Positions 51,920 through 59,804 of a DNA stretch of 64,000 nt are shown here, piece by piece. Numbering within the stretch: position 1 is the stretch's first letter; every line of letters starts with the position of its first letter. The position numbers were made by a program, and so were the translations under genes. The DNA comes from Clostridiaceae bacterium Marseille-Q4145 (GTDB lineage: Bacteria; Bacillota; Clostridia; Lachnospirales; Lachnospiraceae), in the NCBI GenBank assembly GCA_018223365.1, contig JAGTTP010000001.1, positions 1,427,808 through 1,491,807 of the forward strand, written 5' to 3'. The notes below the pieces were generated by a model. The model saw nothing but the letters and a program-made list of their open reading frames with translations. It was not told where the DNA came from and made no database searches.

Positions 51920-51949
51920 TTGACAAATTGAGGGTGTATATGGTATTCT
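51920..51949 (+). promoter_or_regulatory. Promoter of queT
   Basis: TTGACA (51920-51925), 18-base spacer, TATTCT (51944-51949). Transcription would begin about ten bases before the structured leader. Confidence 0.75.
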
Positions 51950-51961
51950 ATGAGCCGTTGT

Positions 51962-52064
51962 AAAGCCCATAAAAACAAGGTCGTACAGGGCTTTCAAGGC
52001 GGTCACCGCCTTAAAATGTGCCGAGTGTTCGTGACCTTCCACTCGTAAAACAAAACTAAAGGAG
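51962..52064 (+). ncRNA. Structured queT leader, candidate preQ1-type or unclassified riboswitch
   Basis: Three hairpins in about 84 bases: AAAGCCC/GGGCTTT (51962-51968 with 51988-51994), AAGGCGG/CCGCCTT (51996-52002 with 52006-52012) and CGAGTG/CACTCG (52022-52027 with 52040-52045). The first loop carries AAGGTC (51977-51982), complementary to GACCTT (52033-52038) in the third loop, so a kissing loop or pseudoknot can form. An A-rich linker leads to the ribosome site GGAG (52061-52064). queT genes are often under preQ1 riboswitches; this layout does not match the preQ1-I consensus and I cannot assign a class. Confidence 0.65.
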
Positions 52065-52074
52065 AAAACAGAAT

Positions 52075-52578
52075 ATGAAAACAAACAACAAGGTACTTTT
52101 TATGACCCAGGCTGCTATGATTGCAGCAATCTACGTGGTGCTCTGTCTGGTATTTGAGCCGATCAGCTACGGTGCAATTCAGACCCGTGTGGCAGAGGCA
52201 CTGACGGTGCTGCCCTTCTTCACTCCGGCAGCCATTCCGGGACTCTTTATTGGATGCCTCATTGCCAATGGGCTCGGCGGTGGTATTCTGCTGGATGTGG
52301 TGGCAGGAAGTCTGACCACTCTTGCAGCGGCATATCTTACCTGGATGCTTCGCGGAAAGAGCAAATTCCTAGCAAGCGTTCCGCCGGTTGTTCTCAACGC
52401 CATTGTTATTCCGTGGGTGCTGAAATTCGGATATGGCGAACCCCTTCCGATTCCGTTCCTGATGGTGACGGTAGGTCTTGGTGAGATCCTGACAGCAAGC
52501 ATTATGGGAACCGTACTGCTGTGTGTACTGGCACGGTATAAAGGTGTGATTTTCAAAAATACAACGTCAGCAGCATAA
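52075..52578 (+). CDS. queT: QueT family queuosine-precursor transporter
   Basis: A 167-aa membrane protein with five or six helices (first at about 9-30). ISYGAIQTRVAEALTVLPFF and PGLFIGCLIANGLGGGILLDVVAGSL (abbreviated) are the QueT signature. The family is the substrate-binding S-component of ECF-type transporters for queuosine precursors such as preQ1. AAAGGAG precedes ATG 52075. The strongly structured 5' leader suggests ligand control. It is monocistronic, with a terminator downstream. Confidence 0.93.
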   Translation: MKTNNKVLFMTQAAMIAAIYVVLCLVFEPISYGAIQTRVAEALTVLPFFTPAAIPGLFIGCLIANGLGGGILLDVVAGSLTTLAAAYLTWMLRGKSKFLASVPPVVLNAIVIPWVLKFGYGEPLPIPFLMVTVGLGEILTASIMGTVLLCVLARYKGVIFKNTTSAA

Positions 52579-52593
52579 AAAGGCGAAATAGAA

Positions 52594-52633
52594 AAAAGCT
52601 GTGAAATCCGAAAAGGTTTCGCAGCTTTTGTTT
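52594..52633 (+). terminator. Terminator of queT
   Basis: AAAAGCTG (52594-52601) and CAGCTTTT (52622-52629) form the base of a stem with an internal bulge, followed by G and five Ts. Confidence 0.75.
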
Positions 52634-52694
52634 TTGTAAAAATGGAAAAAGACAAAAAGAAAACTGTGTATGAAATCATACACAGTTCATAAAG

Positions 52695-52766
52695 CAGTGG
52701 ATAGGGGAATCGAACCCCTGTTTCCGCCGTGAGAGGGCGGCGTCTTAACCGCTTGACCAATCCACC
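52695..52766 (-). tRNA. tRNA-Glu (anticodon CTC), copy 1
   Basis: A 72-nt cloverleaf on the minus strand. The acceptor GGTGGAT pairs with ATCCACT (one G:T), anticodon stem CCGCC/GGCGG encloses loop CTCTCAC giving anticodon CTC, T-arm AGGGG/CCCCT has loop TTCGATT, discriminator G. No CCA is encoded. Identical to the copy at 52797. Confidence 0.95.
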
Positions 52767-52796
52767 ATACGGTTTTAACAAATATTCGATATAAAG

Positions 52797-52868
52797 CAGT
52801 GGATAGGGGAATCGAACCCCTGTTTCCGCCGTGAGAGGGCGGCGTCTTAACCGCTTGACCAATCCACC
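52797..52868 (-). tRNA. tRNA-Glu (anticodon CTC), copy 2
   Basis: Identical in all 72 bases to the copy at 52695, 102 bases away and on the same strand. Shared flanking bases (ATAAAG before, AT after) show a recent tandem duplication. It is transcribed first, with the other copy downstream. Confidence 0.95.
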
Positions 52869-52996
52869 ATTTTTAATGCCGCATTTCGTCGACTTGCTTA
52901 CTTTAACACAATCAAAACAAAAATGCAAGCATTATTTTTGGAAAATTACATATTTTTTGAAAAGTCTCTCATACTGTTAGAAAGGAGTGGTTTTTC

Positions 52997-53353
52997 ATGG
53001 ATTATATCAATGCATTCTGGGTCGGTGGGGTGATCTGCGCCCTGACACAGATTCTGATGGAGAAGACAAAACTTATGCCGGGGCGGATTATGGTACTTTT
53101 GGTATGTACAGGCGCTGTGCTTGGGGCAGTCGGACTATACGAGCCATTTCAAAAATATGCCGGTGCAGGAGCCAGTGTACCATTGCTGGGATTTGGCAAT
53201 GTGCTGTGGAAAGGGGTTAAAGAAGCGGTCATGGAAGAAGGACTTCTGGGAATCTTCAAGGGCGGACTTACCGCCGGCTCCGCCGGCACCTGTGCGGCGC
53301 TGGTATTTGGCTATTTCGCAAGTCTGATATTTGATTCTAAAATGAAAAAGTGA
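52997..53353 (+). CDS. spoVAE: Stage V sporulation protein AE (SpoVAE)
   Basis: A 118-aa membrane protein with three or four helices (GGVICALTQILMEKTKLMPGRIMVLL, AALVFGYFASLIF; shown in part). YEPFQKYAGAGASVPLLGFG is diagnostic of SpoVAE/SpoVAEb, part of the SpoVA channel that moves dipicolinic acid into the forespore. AAAGGAG precedes ATG 52997. Its usual partners SpoVAC and SpoVAD are not adjacent, so this copy stands alone. Expression is expected in the forespore (sigma-G), but no promoter was identified. Confidence 0.92.
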   Translation: MDYINAFWVGGVICALTQILMEKTKLMPGRIMVLLVCTGAVLGAVGLYEPFQKYAGAGASVPLLGFGNVLWKGVKEAVMEEGLLGIFKGGLTAGSAGTCAALVFGYFASLIFDSKMKK

Positions 53354-53362
53354 AAAAATCGA

Positions 53363-53408
53363 AAGAATGGCAGAAACCTGTAAAAAGGCTTCTGCCATTC
53401 TTGTTTTC
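53363..53408 (+). terminator. Terminator after spoVAE
   Basis: A perfect 13-bp stem AAGAATGGCAGAA/TTCTGCCATTCTT (53363-53375 with 53390-53402) followed by TTGTTTT. Confidence 0.92.
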
Positions 53409-53476
53409 TGGAATGGCTTTTGCTATAATAAACCAAAGTATGGGTTTTTATGCTCAGAGAGCCAGGAGGAAATGAT

Positions 53477-53887
53477 ATGGAAATAATTATCACCGTTGTG
53501 ATATTTTTTATTCTTTCTAGAATTGGAAAGCAGAACAGGCTCGCAAAGGGACAGAATCATTCGGAAGAAAGAGTGCCGGAGAGAAGAACACCGACGCCGA
53601 ACAAGCCAGTCTGTCCCATGGTCGAAAAATTAAAACCTACAGCAAAACCCAATCAGCCGCGTCCAAAGGAGAGAAAGATGGATCGACAGGCAGCCAGAGA
53701 CAATTGTCACTATGAAGCTGCCTATTCGAAAGGAAAGCCGGACAGAATCGGACGTCGAGGTGATTACGAGCCTGGAATTCCTTCTGGAATGGAGCGGATC
53801 AAATGTGCTTACTGCGGAGCGGAAAATTTTATTCCGGCAGGAAGCCGCCAGCATTATCATTGTTATTTCTGCTGGGAAAAATTATAG
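53477..53887 (+). CDS. Membrane-anchored small zinc-ribbon protein
   Basis: A 136-aa protein. One N-terminal membrane helix (residues 2-15; EIIITVVIFFILS) is followed by a basic Pro-rich linker (about 20-70) and a C-terminal zinc ribbon IKCAYCGAENFIPAG...YHCYFCWEKL. GGAGG lies before ATG 53477. The DegV gene begins 17 bases downstream. Family and role unknown; proteins of this layout are common in Lachnospiraceae. Confidence 0.7.
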   Translation: MEIIITVVIFFILSRIGKQNRLAKGQNHSEERVPERRTPTPNKPVCPMVEKLKPTAKPNQPRPKERKMDRQAARDNCHYEAAYSKGKPDRIGRRGDYEPGIPSGMERIKCAYCGAENFIPAGSRQHYHCYFCWEKL

Positions 53888-53904
53888 AAGAGGATAATAA
53901 TCGT

Positions 53905-54765
53905 ATGAGTAAAATAGCAATTGTAACCGACAGCAACAGTGGAATCAGCCAGAAAGAAGCAAAGGAGATGGGAATTTTTGTCCTTCCGATGCCCTTTTTG
54001 ATTAACGGAAAGGAATATCTGGACGGAGTGGATCTCCTTCCAGAGAAGTTCTATGAGTTTTTAAAAGAAGATGCTGATGTAGCTACCTCTCAGCCATCTC
54101 CAGCTTCAGTCATGAAACTGTGGGAGGAGGTTTTGAAAGAGTATGATGAGATTGTGCATATTCCCATGTCCAGTGGTTTAAGCGGAAGCTGCCAGACAGC
54201 CATGATGCTGGCAGATGATTATGATGGAAAAGTACAGGTGGTTAATAACCAGCGTGTTTCCATTACCCAGATTGCTTCTATAGCAGATGCACAGAAATTA
54301 ATTGCAGCAGGAAAGACGGCTGCTGAGGTAAAGGAAGTACTGGAAAAAGAAGCACTACGGTCCAGTATTTATGTTACGGTAACAACTTTAAAATATCTGA
54401 AAAAAGGCGGCAGAATCACACCAGCAGCTGCAGCCCTTGGTACGATGCTCAGATTGAAACCGGTACTTCAGATTCATGGTGAAAAGCTGGATGCTTTTGC
54501 AAAAGTACGTACTATGAATGCGGCAAAGCGTACCATGATTGACGCCATTCGCAGTGACCTGGAAAATCGTTTTGCAGGACAACAGATGCGGCTTGATGTT
54601 GCTCATACGAATAATAAAGAAGCCGCGCTGGAATTTGTAAAAGAGTTAGAAGCAGAATTCCCAGGATATCAAGTTCAGAGAGTAGATGAGCTGTCATTGA
54701 GCGTAGCATGCCATATTGGAGATGGCTGTCTGGCTGTAGCTTGTTCCAGAGTGGTAGAAGTATAG
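53905..54765 (+). CDS. DegV-family fatty-acid-binding protein (FakB-like)
   Basis: A 286-aa cytoplasmic protein. IAIVTDSNSGIS at the start, TSQPSPASVMKLWEE and PMSSGLSGSCQTA hold the fatty-acid carboxylate-binding Thr/Ser residues, and KYLKKGGRITPAAAALGTMLRLKPVL is the DegV signature (shown in part). FakB proteins present exogenous fatty acids to the kinase FakA; no fakA gene is in the window. AGAGGA precedes ATG 53905. It is followed 19 bases later by the TPR/AAA gene. Confidence 0.92.
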   Translation: MSKIAIVTDSNSGISQKEAKEMGIFVLPMPFLINGKEYLDGVDLLPEKFYEFLKEDADVATSQPSPASVMKLWEEVLKEYDEIVHIPMSSGLSGSCQTAMMLADDYDGKVQVVNNQRVSITQIASIADAQKLIAAGKTAAEVKEVLEKEALRSSIYVTVTTLKYLKKGGRITPAAAALGTMLRLKPVLQIHGEKLDAFAKVRTMNAAKRTMIDAIRSDLENRFAGQQMRLDVAHTNNKEAALEFVKELEAEFPGYQVQRVDELSLSVACHIGDGCLAVACSRVVEV

Positions 54766-54784
54766 GAAAAGAGGGCGTCCAACA

Positions 54785-57079
54785 TTGGATAAGTATGAGT
54801 ATCGCCTGAAGGCGGAACAGATAGAAAAGCTGGCAGGCAAAAAGGACTATGAGACGGCTGCCAAGATTGCTGACACCATTGACTGGCGGCGGGTAAAGAA
54901 TCTGAATATGTTGTATATTGTAAGTGATGTATATGAAGCCATGGAACGTTATGAAGACTGCATGGAGATTTTGAATATTGCTTATGATAAGGCATCTGTA
55001 GGCCGGATGCTGCTGTATAAGATGACAGAGATCGCGACAAAGATGCATCAGTTTCCGGAAGCAATTTCCCTGTATCGGGAATTTGTAAAGGTTGCTCCCC
55101 ATGATCAGAGCCGCTATATTTTGAAATATCAGATCTACCGGGAACGGGGCTCTGCCATAGAAGATCAGATCCGGATTCTGAAAGATTATAAAGCTCATGA
55201 ATATCAGGAAAAATGGGCATATGAACTGGCCTCCCTCTATGCACAGGCAGGGATGACAGACGAGTGTGTCCGGGAGTGCGATGAACTGATTCTCTGGTTC
55301 AGTGAAGGCGAGTATGTTAGAAAAGCCATGGAATTGAAAATGCAGTATGTACCACTTACTGCTGCACAGCAGGAAAAGTATGAGCATTCTGATAAACCGA
55401 TGGTATCGGAAGATGATTTTGAAGGAACAGAAGTTGATTTCAATGCAGATAAATTCAGCACCATGAATCTCCAGGCAGAACTGGCAGCAAATCTGGACGA
55501 AATTTTGCAGCCAGGAGAAGAAATTGAAGTTCCGGATCTGGATCTTGATGCAAACAAAGAGAAAACCATAGAAGAAACGGATGTGGAAGAAGTGGATCTG
55601 CCGGAACTGGAAGATGACTTACCGGAACTGGAAACTCTGGAGATTGACGATCTGCCGGAACTGGAAACCCCGGAGATTGATGATCTGCCGGAACCAGAAA
55701 TCCCGGAGATTGATGATCTGCCGGAACTGGAAACTCCAGAGGTTGATGATCTGCCGGAACCGGAAACTCAGGAGATTGACGATCTGCCGGAACTGGAAGA
55801 TGACCTGCCGGAACTGGAATCTCTTGAGGATGTATTACCGGAGGAAGAAGAGCCAGCTGATGAGCTTCTGACAATCCCGGATGTGCTCGCTGAATGGGAA
55901 CAGAAAAAAGCAGAGACGGAGGCAAGACTGGAAGCCACTGCAAAGCAGGAAGAAGAGCGTAAAGCACAGGTAATGCAGAGAACCGCGGAACTGATGAAAC
56001 TGATTTCGGGAGAGTCCGAAGAAATTCCGCAGGATGTGCGGGATCTTCTCAATGAGATCGAAAAAGAGAAGAAGGAACAATCTGTTCCGATGATGACCGA
56101 AGATGAGGTCTCCTCTGATATCGAACATCCGCAAGTGCCGGGGGAAGAGGGCGAGGCGCTGGAAGACCTCACAGAGCAGATTCAGGAGCAACAGGCGCCT
56201 GTAACGGAAGTGAAACCAGAACCTGAGAAAGTGTCTTCTGAAACGGCTTCTCTCAATATGATTCAGGATCTGCAAAATACCATGTCCCTGAAAGTGGCGG
56301 AATTGGCAGTGCGTGCAGGTCATCTTTCCAGAGAACAGGCCAGAGTATTTTCTTATTTTGCAACAGTAAAAGGAATGGGCAAGCAGCTATCCGGACTTCT
56401 GAAAGGAGAGGCGCCATCAGCCAGGAATAATTCTTCTAAAGGGAATGTGGTAATTACCGGTTCCAAAGGAAATGGAAAGACGACGCTGGCAATCGACATT
56501 GTAAAGGCATTTCAGAAAGAAAATCGGCTGGAGGGACATAAACTGGCAAAAATCAGTGGCTCCAAGCTGAATTCCAAGGATATTCAGGAAGTGCTTTCCA
56601 AGTTGAAGGGTGGAGCACTGATTATTGAGAATGCAGGTGGTCTGGAGAGCAGCACACTTATGGCGCTCAGCCTTGCCATGGAAGGTGACACCGGAGGACT
56701 GCTAATTATTTTAGAAGGAACAGAGGAAGATATTCAGAAGATTTTCCTGAAAAACAAGAATTTTGCCTCCAAATTTGACTACAGGGTGGAAGTCCCAGTG
56801 TTTTCCAATGAGGAACTGGTGAACTTTGCAAAATCTTATGCAACGGAAAATGGATATTCACTGGATGAATTTGCGGTACTGGCATTATATGACAGGATTG
56901 GATCACGCCAGACACTGGATAATAATGTGACAGTCACCGAAGTAAAGGAAATTTTGGACGAAGCCATGGAACATTCAGAGAAAGGCGGTATGAAGCGTTT
57001 CTTTGCGAAGATGACAAAAAAGAATATGGACGAAGATGGAAATACCATTTTACGTGAAGAAGACTTTGAAGAAGTATAG
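54785..57079 (+). CDS. TPR - acidic repeat - AAA+-like ATPase
   Basis: A 764-aa protein. Residues 1-200 are helical TPR-like repeats (ETAAKIADTIDWRRV, EAISLYREFVKVAPHDQS). Residues 271-350 are an acidic repeat of LPELE/PEIDD units in 11-residue steps. A coiled-coil (about 365-405) follows, and from about 490 an ATPase-like domain with Walker A TGSKGNGKTT near 559 and a degenerate Walker B ALIIENAG near 609. The TPR plus CbxX-like order recalls EccA of type VII secretion, but the missing DE in Walker B argues for weak or no hydrolysis. Start is TTG 54785. Confidence 0.7.
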   Translation: MDKYEYRLKAEQIEKLAGKKDYETAAKIADTIDWRRVKNLNMLYIVSDVYEAMERYEDCMEILNIAYDKASVGRMLLYKMTEIATKMHQFPEAISLYREFVKVAPHDQSRYILKYQIYRERGSAIEDQIRILKDYKAHEYQEKWAYELASLYAQAGMTDECVRECDELILWFSEGEYVRKAMELKMQYVPLTAAQQEKYEHSDKPMVSEDDFEGTEVDFNADKFSTMNLQAELAANLDEILQPGEEIEVPDLDLDANKEKTIEETDVEEVDLPELEDDLPELETLEIDDLPELETPEIDDLPEPEIPEIDDLPELETPEVDDLPEPETQEIDDLPELEDDLPELESLEDVLPEEEEPADELLTIPDVLAEWEQKKAETEARLEATAKQEEERKAQVMQRTAELMKLISGESEEIPQDVRDLLNEIEKEKKEQSVPMMTEDEVSSDIEHPQVPGEEGEALEDLTEQIQEQQAPVTEVKPEPEKVSSETASLNMIQDLQNTMSLKVAELAVRAGHLSREQARVFSYFATVKGMGKQLSGLLKGEAPSARNNSSKGNVVITGSKGNGKTTLAIDIVKAFQKENRLEGHKLAKISGSKLNSKDIQEVLSKLKGGALIIENAGGLESSTLMALSLAMEGDTGGLLIILEGTEEDIQKIFLKNKNFASKFDYRVEVPVFSNEELVNFAKSYATENGYSLDEFAVLALYDRIGSRQTLDNNVTVTEVKEILDEAMEHSEKGGMKRFFAKMTKKNMDEDGNTILREEDFEEV
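55595..55834 (+). repeat. In-gene acidic repeat region
   Basis: About seven imperfect units of 33 bases encode DLPELE(T)PEID steps. High identity between units suggests recent expansion and likely length variation between strains. Confidence 0.8.
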
Positions 57080-57090
57080 AGTATGAAAAG

Positions 57091-57126
57091 GCCGGATATG
57101 CATAAAACTGCATATCCGGCTGTTTT
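57091..57126 (+). terminator. Bidirectional terminator between convergent genes
   Basis: A perfect 12-bp stem (57091-57102 with 57109-57120) with six-base loop, A-rich left flank and T-rich right flank, placed between two stop codons that face each other. Confidence 0.92.
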
Positions 57127-57127
57127 A

Positions 57128-58213
57128 TTATGCAAAGAGTGAGGCAATCACCTCTGGTACAGTGCTGATGTGATCAAGATATGCGGCATTATCTCCACAG
57201 AAAATGAGACCATGTTCCACATCTCCCCGGACAGCACGGATCAATGCCTGAGTGATACAGTAAGGTGTTTCTTTTGGATTACATTTTTCCAGACAGCGGT
57301 AGCATTTTGTGATGGTTTCTTTGCCAAGGGCAATCTTCTCAAGGAAAGGATTATGAATGGCTCTTGCCGGCATGCCGACCGGACTTGTGACGATCTCAAT
57401 ATCTTTCGGGCGGGCATTTACGTAAGCCTGTTTAAATGCATCTGCGGCATCGCATTCCTCGGTGGCGACGAAGGGCGTAGCCACCTGGATTCCGGCAGCG
57501 CCAAGCTCCAGCATGTGGCGCGTCTGACGGCCATTCATGATACCGCCTGCCATGATAACCGGGATGGAGGTGTCGTATTTCGCTGCGTATTCGTTGGCAC
57601 AGGCGATAATATTCCGGATTTCTTCCTCATACTGTCGATCATAGTCGGGTTCATAGAGGTGCGTGAGCTGCTCTCTGGAAAAACCCAGATGACCTCCGGC
57701 GTGGGCTCCTTCAATGACAAGAAAATCTGCGGTACGGTGAAAACGTTTATCCCACCGTTTCAGAATAATCCGTGCTGCTTTTTCAGAGGAGACAATGGGG
57801 GCAATTTTAGTATCAGTCCCTTCTACATAAGCAGGCATATCCACCGGGAGACCTGCTCCGGAAATGATTACATCGGCTCCGGCCTCGGCGGCGGTTCTCA
57901 CATAATCTTCATAATCACGGGTGGCGACCATAATGTTGAATCCCACCAGTCCCGGACAGCTGCCGTCTATATCCTGTGCGATGGTTCTTGCCTTTTCCAG
58001 TTCCTGTCTCATGGCACGCAGGTTGGCGGTTTTGGAATCTTCTGCGAAATCCGGTTCCTCAAATCCAATCTGTGCGGTGGAGATAATGCCGACTCCACCG
58101 GCTTTTGCCACAGCGCCTGCCAGTCTGGACAGGCTGACACCAACGCCCATGCCGCCCTGAATCAGTGGAAGCTTTGCGACTTTATTTCCAATTTGTAACG
58201 GTTTAATGTTCAT
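57128..58213 (-). CDS. NAD(P)H-dependent flavin oxidoreductase (nitronate monooxygenase/FabK-like)
   Basis: A 361-aa FMN TIM-barrel enzyme. LPLIQGGMGVGVSLSRLAGAV starts the barrel (shown in part), VFVATRD and VIISGAGLPVDMP follow, EGAHAGGHLG holds the catalytic His region of nitronate monooxygenases and VIMAGGI plus GIQVATPFVATEE bind the phosphate. A C-terminal extension with Cys residues (CYRCLEKCNPKETPYC) is unusual for FabK and may bind a metal or cluster. Start at 58213 follows GGAAAAGAG; the longer frame lacks a site. FabK-type enoyl reductase or nitronate oxidation are the options. Confidence 0.85.
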   Translation of the reverse strand: MNIKPLQIGNKVAKLPLIQGGMGVGVSLSRLAGAVAKAGGVGIISTAQIGFEEPDFAEDSKTANLRAMRQELEKARTIAQDIDGSCPGLVGFNIMVATRDYEDYVRTAAEAGADVIISGAGLPVDMPAYVEGTDTKIAPIVSSEKAARIILKRWDKRFHRTADFLVIEGAHAGGHLGFSREQLTHLYEPDYDRQYEEEIRNIIACANEYAAKYDTSIPVIMAGGIMNGRQTRHMLELGAAGIQVATPFVATEECDAADAFKQAYVNARPKDIEIVTSPVGMPARAIHNPFLEKIALGKETITKCYRCLEKCNPKETPYCITQALIRAVRGDVEHGLIFCGDNAAYLDHISTVPEVIASLFA

Positions 58214-58369
58214 AAGTACTCTTTTCCGGGCGCTTGCCCTTTGTATAATGTTTTGATTATCAAAATAATTATAATAGATACGGAAAAGAAAGTCAAGTGA
58301 TATGGTTATTAAAACTACATGAAAATCCAAACAGAGAAAACATCAAGCTTGGATCAGCATTTTGGAAGA

Positions 58370-59386
58370 TTAGTGGGCGGATTTAGAAGCTTCTGCAGCA
58401 AAGGTAGTGATTACCAAATCTTCATAAGGTGTCCATGCAGGCAGTTCCCCTGCTTCTTTTAGAATATTTTGAAGAAGATCAAAGCTGCTCTGCTCAAAGA
58501 TCAGATCTTTTTTCCAGGTATCCTGTTCATAATACCGGGTGACGATAGCTGTGATGGTATCAAGATCAGTCTCTGCGAACTGAGGCTGGATGACTTTCGC
58601 GATTTCCTCGGGAGTATGGGTCTGGACATAATCCATTCCTTTCTGCAGTGCATTGGTGAAGGCCTGCAGAATGTCGGGATGAGCAGATAAATAGCTCTGT
58701 TTCACACTGTAAGCTGTGTAAGGCACATAGCCGGAGGCTTCGCCGAGAGAAGCAACGACATAGCCTTTTCCTTCCTGCTCCAGTGTAGTGGCAGCAGGCT
58801 CAAATTCGACTGTATAATCAGCCGGAGAACCATTTCCGGTAAAGGCAGCAGCGGTAGAACCAAAATCAATACTCTGATCGATGGTTAGATCAACAGCCGG
58901 ATCAATTCCATTCTTTTTAAGAATGTATTCAAATACCATTTCCGGCATTCCACCTGCCCGACCGCCATACACATAGGTTCCTTTCAAATCAGTCCATTGG
59001 AAGGTGTCTGAATTAGTTCTGGCAACGAGAAAATTTCCGGCCCGCTGGGTCAGCTGAGCAAAATTCACCAGATAATCGTCGGGATTTTGATTGTAAATGT
59101 AAATAGAAGATTCGCTTCCCATAAAACCAATATCCGCTTCGCCAGATACAACGGCGGTGGCAGTCTTATCAGCGCCAAAACCGGTGACCAGGGTCAGATC
59201 GATTCCCTCGTCCTTGAAATAACCGTTTTCGATTGCTACGTACTGGGGAGCATAGAAAATAGAATGTGCCACTTCATTTAACGTGACCGGGGTAAGAGAA
59301 GAAGTCTGTGAGGTCTTCTGCCCGCCGCAGGCCGTAAGACTCAGTACAGCCAATGCGGACAGAAAGACAGAAATCCATTTTTTCAT
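58370..59386 (-). CDS. ABC transporter solute-binding lipoprotein (NMT1/TauA-like)
   Basis: A 338-aa lipoprotein with lipobox LSLTACGG. The fold is that of nitrate/sulfonate/thiamine-precursor binding proteins: SIFYAPQYVAIENGYFKDEGID, then ATAVVSGEADIGFMGSESS. No permease or ATPase gene is adjacent, so partners lie elsewhere or the protein works alone. It lies on the same strand and upstream of the flavin oxidoreductase, with a 156-base gap. Confidence 0.88.
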   Translation of the reverse strand: MKKWISVFLSALAVLSLTACGGQKTSQTSSLTPVTLNEVAHSIFYAPQYVAIENGYFKDEGIDLTLVTGFGADKTATAVVSGEADIGFMGSESSIYIYNQNPDDYLVNFAQLTQRAGNFLVARTNSDTFQWTDLKGTYVYGGRAGGMPEMVFEYILKKNGIDPAVDLTIDQSIDFGSTAAAFTGNGSPADYTVEFEPAATTLEQEGKGYVVASLGEASGYVPYTAYSVKQSYLSAHPDILQAFTNALQKGMDYVQTHTPEEIAKVIQPQFAETDLDTITAIVTRYYEQDTWKKDLIFEQSSFDLLQNILKEAGELPAWTPYEDLVITTFAAEASKSAH

Positions 59387-59452
59387 AGTCTCATTCCTTT
59401 TGCAGAAATTTATAGTGTAATATATGCAAAAGCAATGTTTGTGTGCGGCGGC

Positions 59453-59680
59453 TTATTTTTCCGGATCGTCCTGATCCTTGTTATCACCTTTGAAGAGACG
59501 GAACAGCCACAGATAGATGTAGAGAAGTACCGGGATAACTACAGTAGCTACGATGGACACCATGAGAAGATCTTTCGCCCGATCGCCCGGAAGCAGGGAA
59601 AGTACAAAGGTGGCTGCATATAAGAGTAAAATAATAATGACGGCTCCAAGAGCCAGAATTCGTTTGAGCTTCTGATACAT
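59453..59680 (-). CDS. Small two-helix membrane protein
   Basis: A 75-aa protein: two membrane helices (about 8-30 and 40-62) and an acidic tail (DNKDQDDPEK). AAAGGA upstream supports a start at 59680 rather than 59740. The family is unrecognised. It is divergent from pcrA. Confidence 0.65.
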   Translation of the reverse strand: MYQKLKRILALGAVIIILLLYAATFVLSLLPGDRAKDLLMVSIVATVVIPVLLYIYLWLFRLFKGDNKDQDDPEK

Positions 59681-59804
59681 ATGGGAAAATCCTTTCTGAA
59701 AACTACTTTTTATTATAGAGGCTTTGCCAGGGGAAAGCAATTGTCAAACACCTGTTCTTATGCTATAGTTATGAAAAAAGTAGACGGACAAAGGAGGATC
59801 CCAT

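Noticed and set aside
52022..52064. Classic preQ1-I aptamer in the queT leader
   Set aside because: The A-rich tail with CTAAAGG is suggestive, but the loop lacks the TAG-type partner needed for the class I pseudoknot.
57170..58198. Plus-strand open frame of 342 codons
   Set aside because: Antisense to the flavin oxidoreductase, whose motifs are clear; no matching family in the plus frame.
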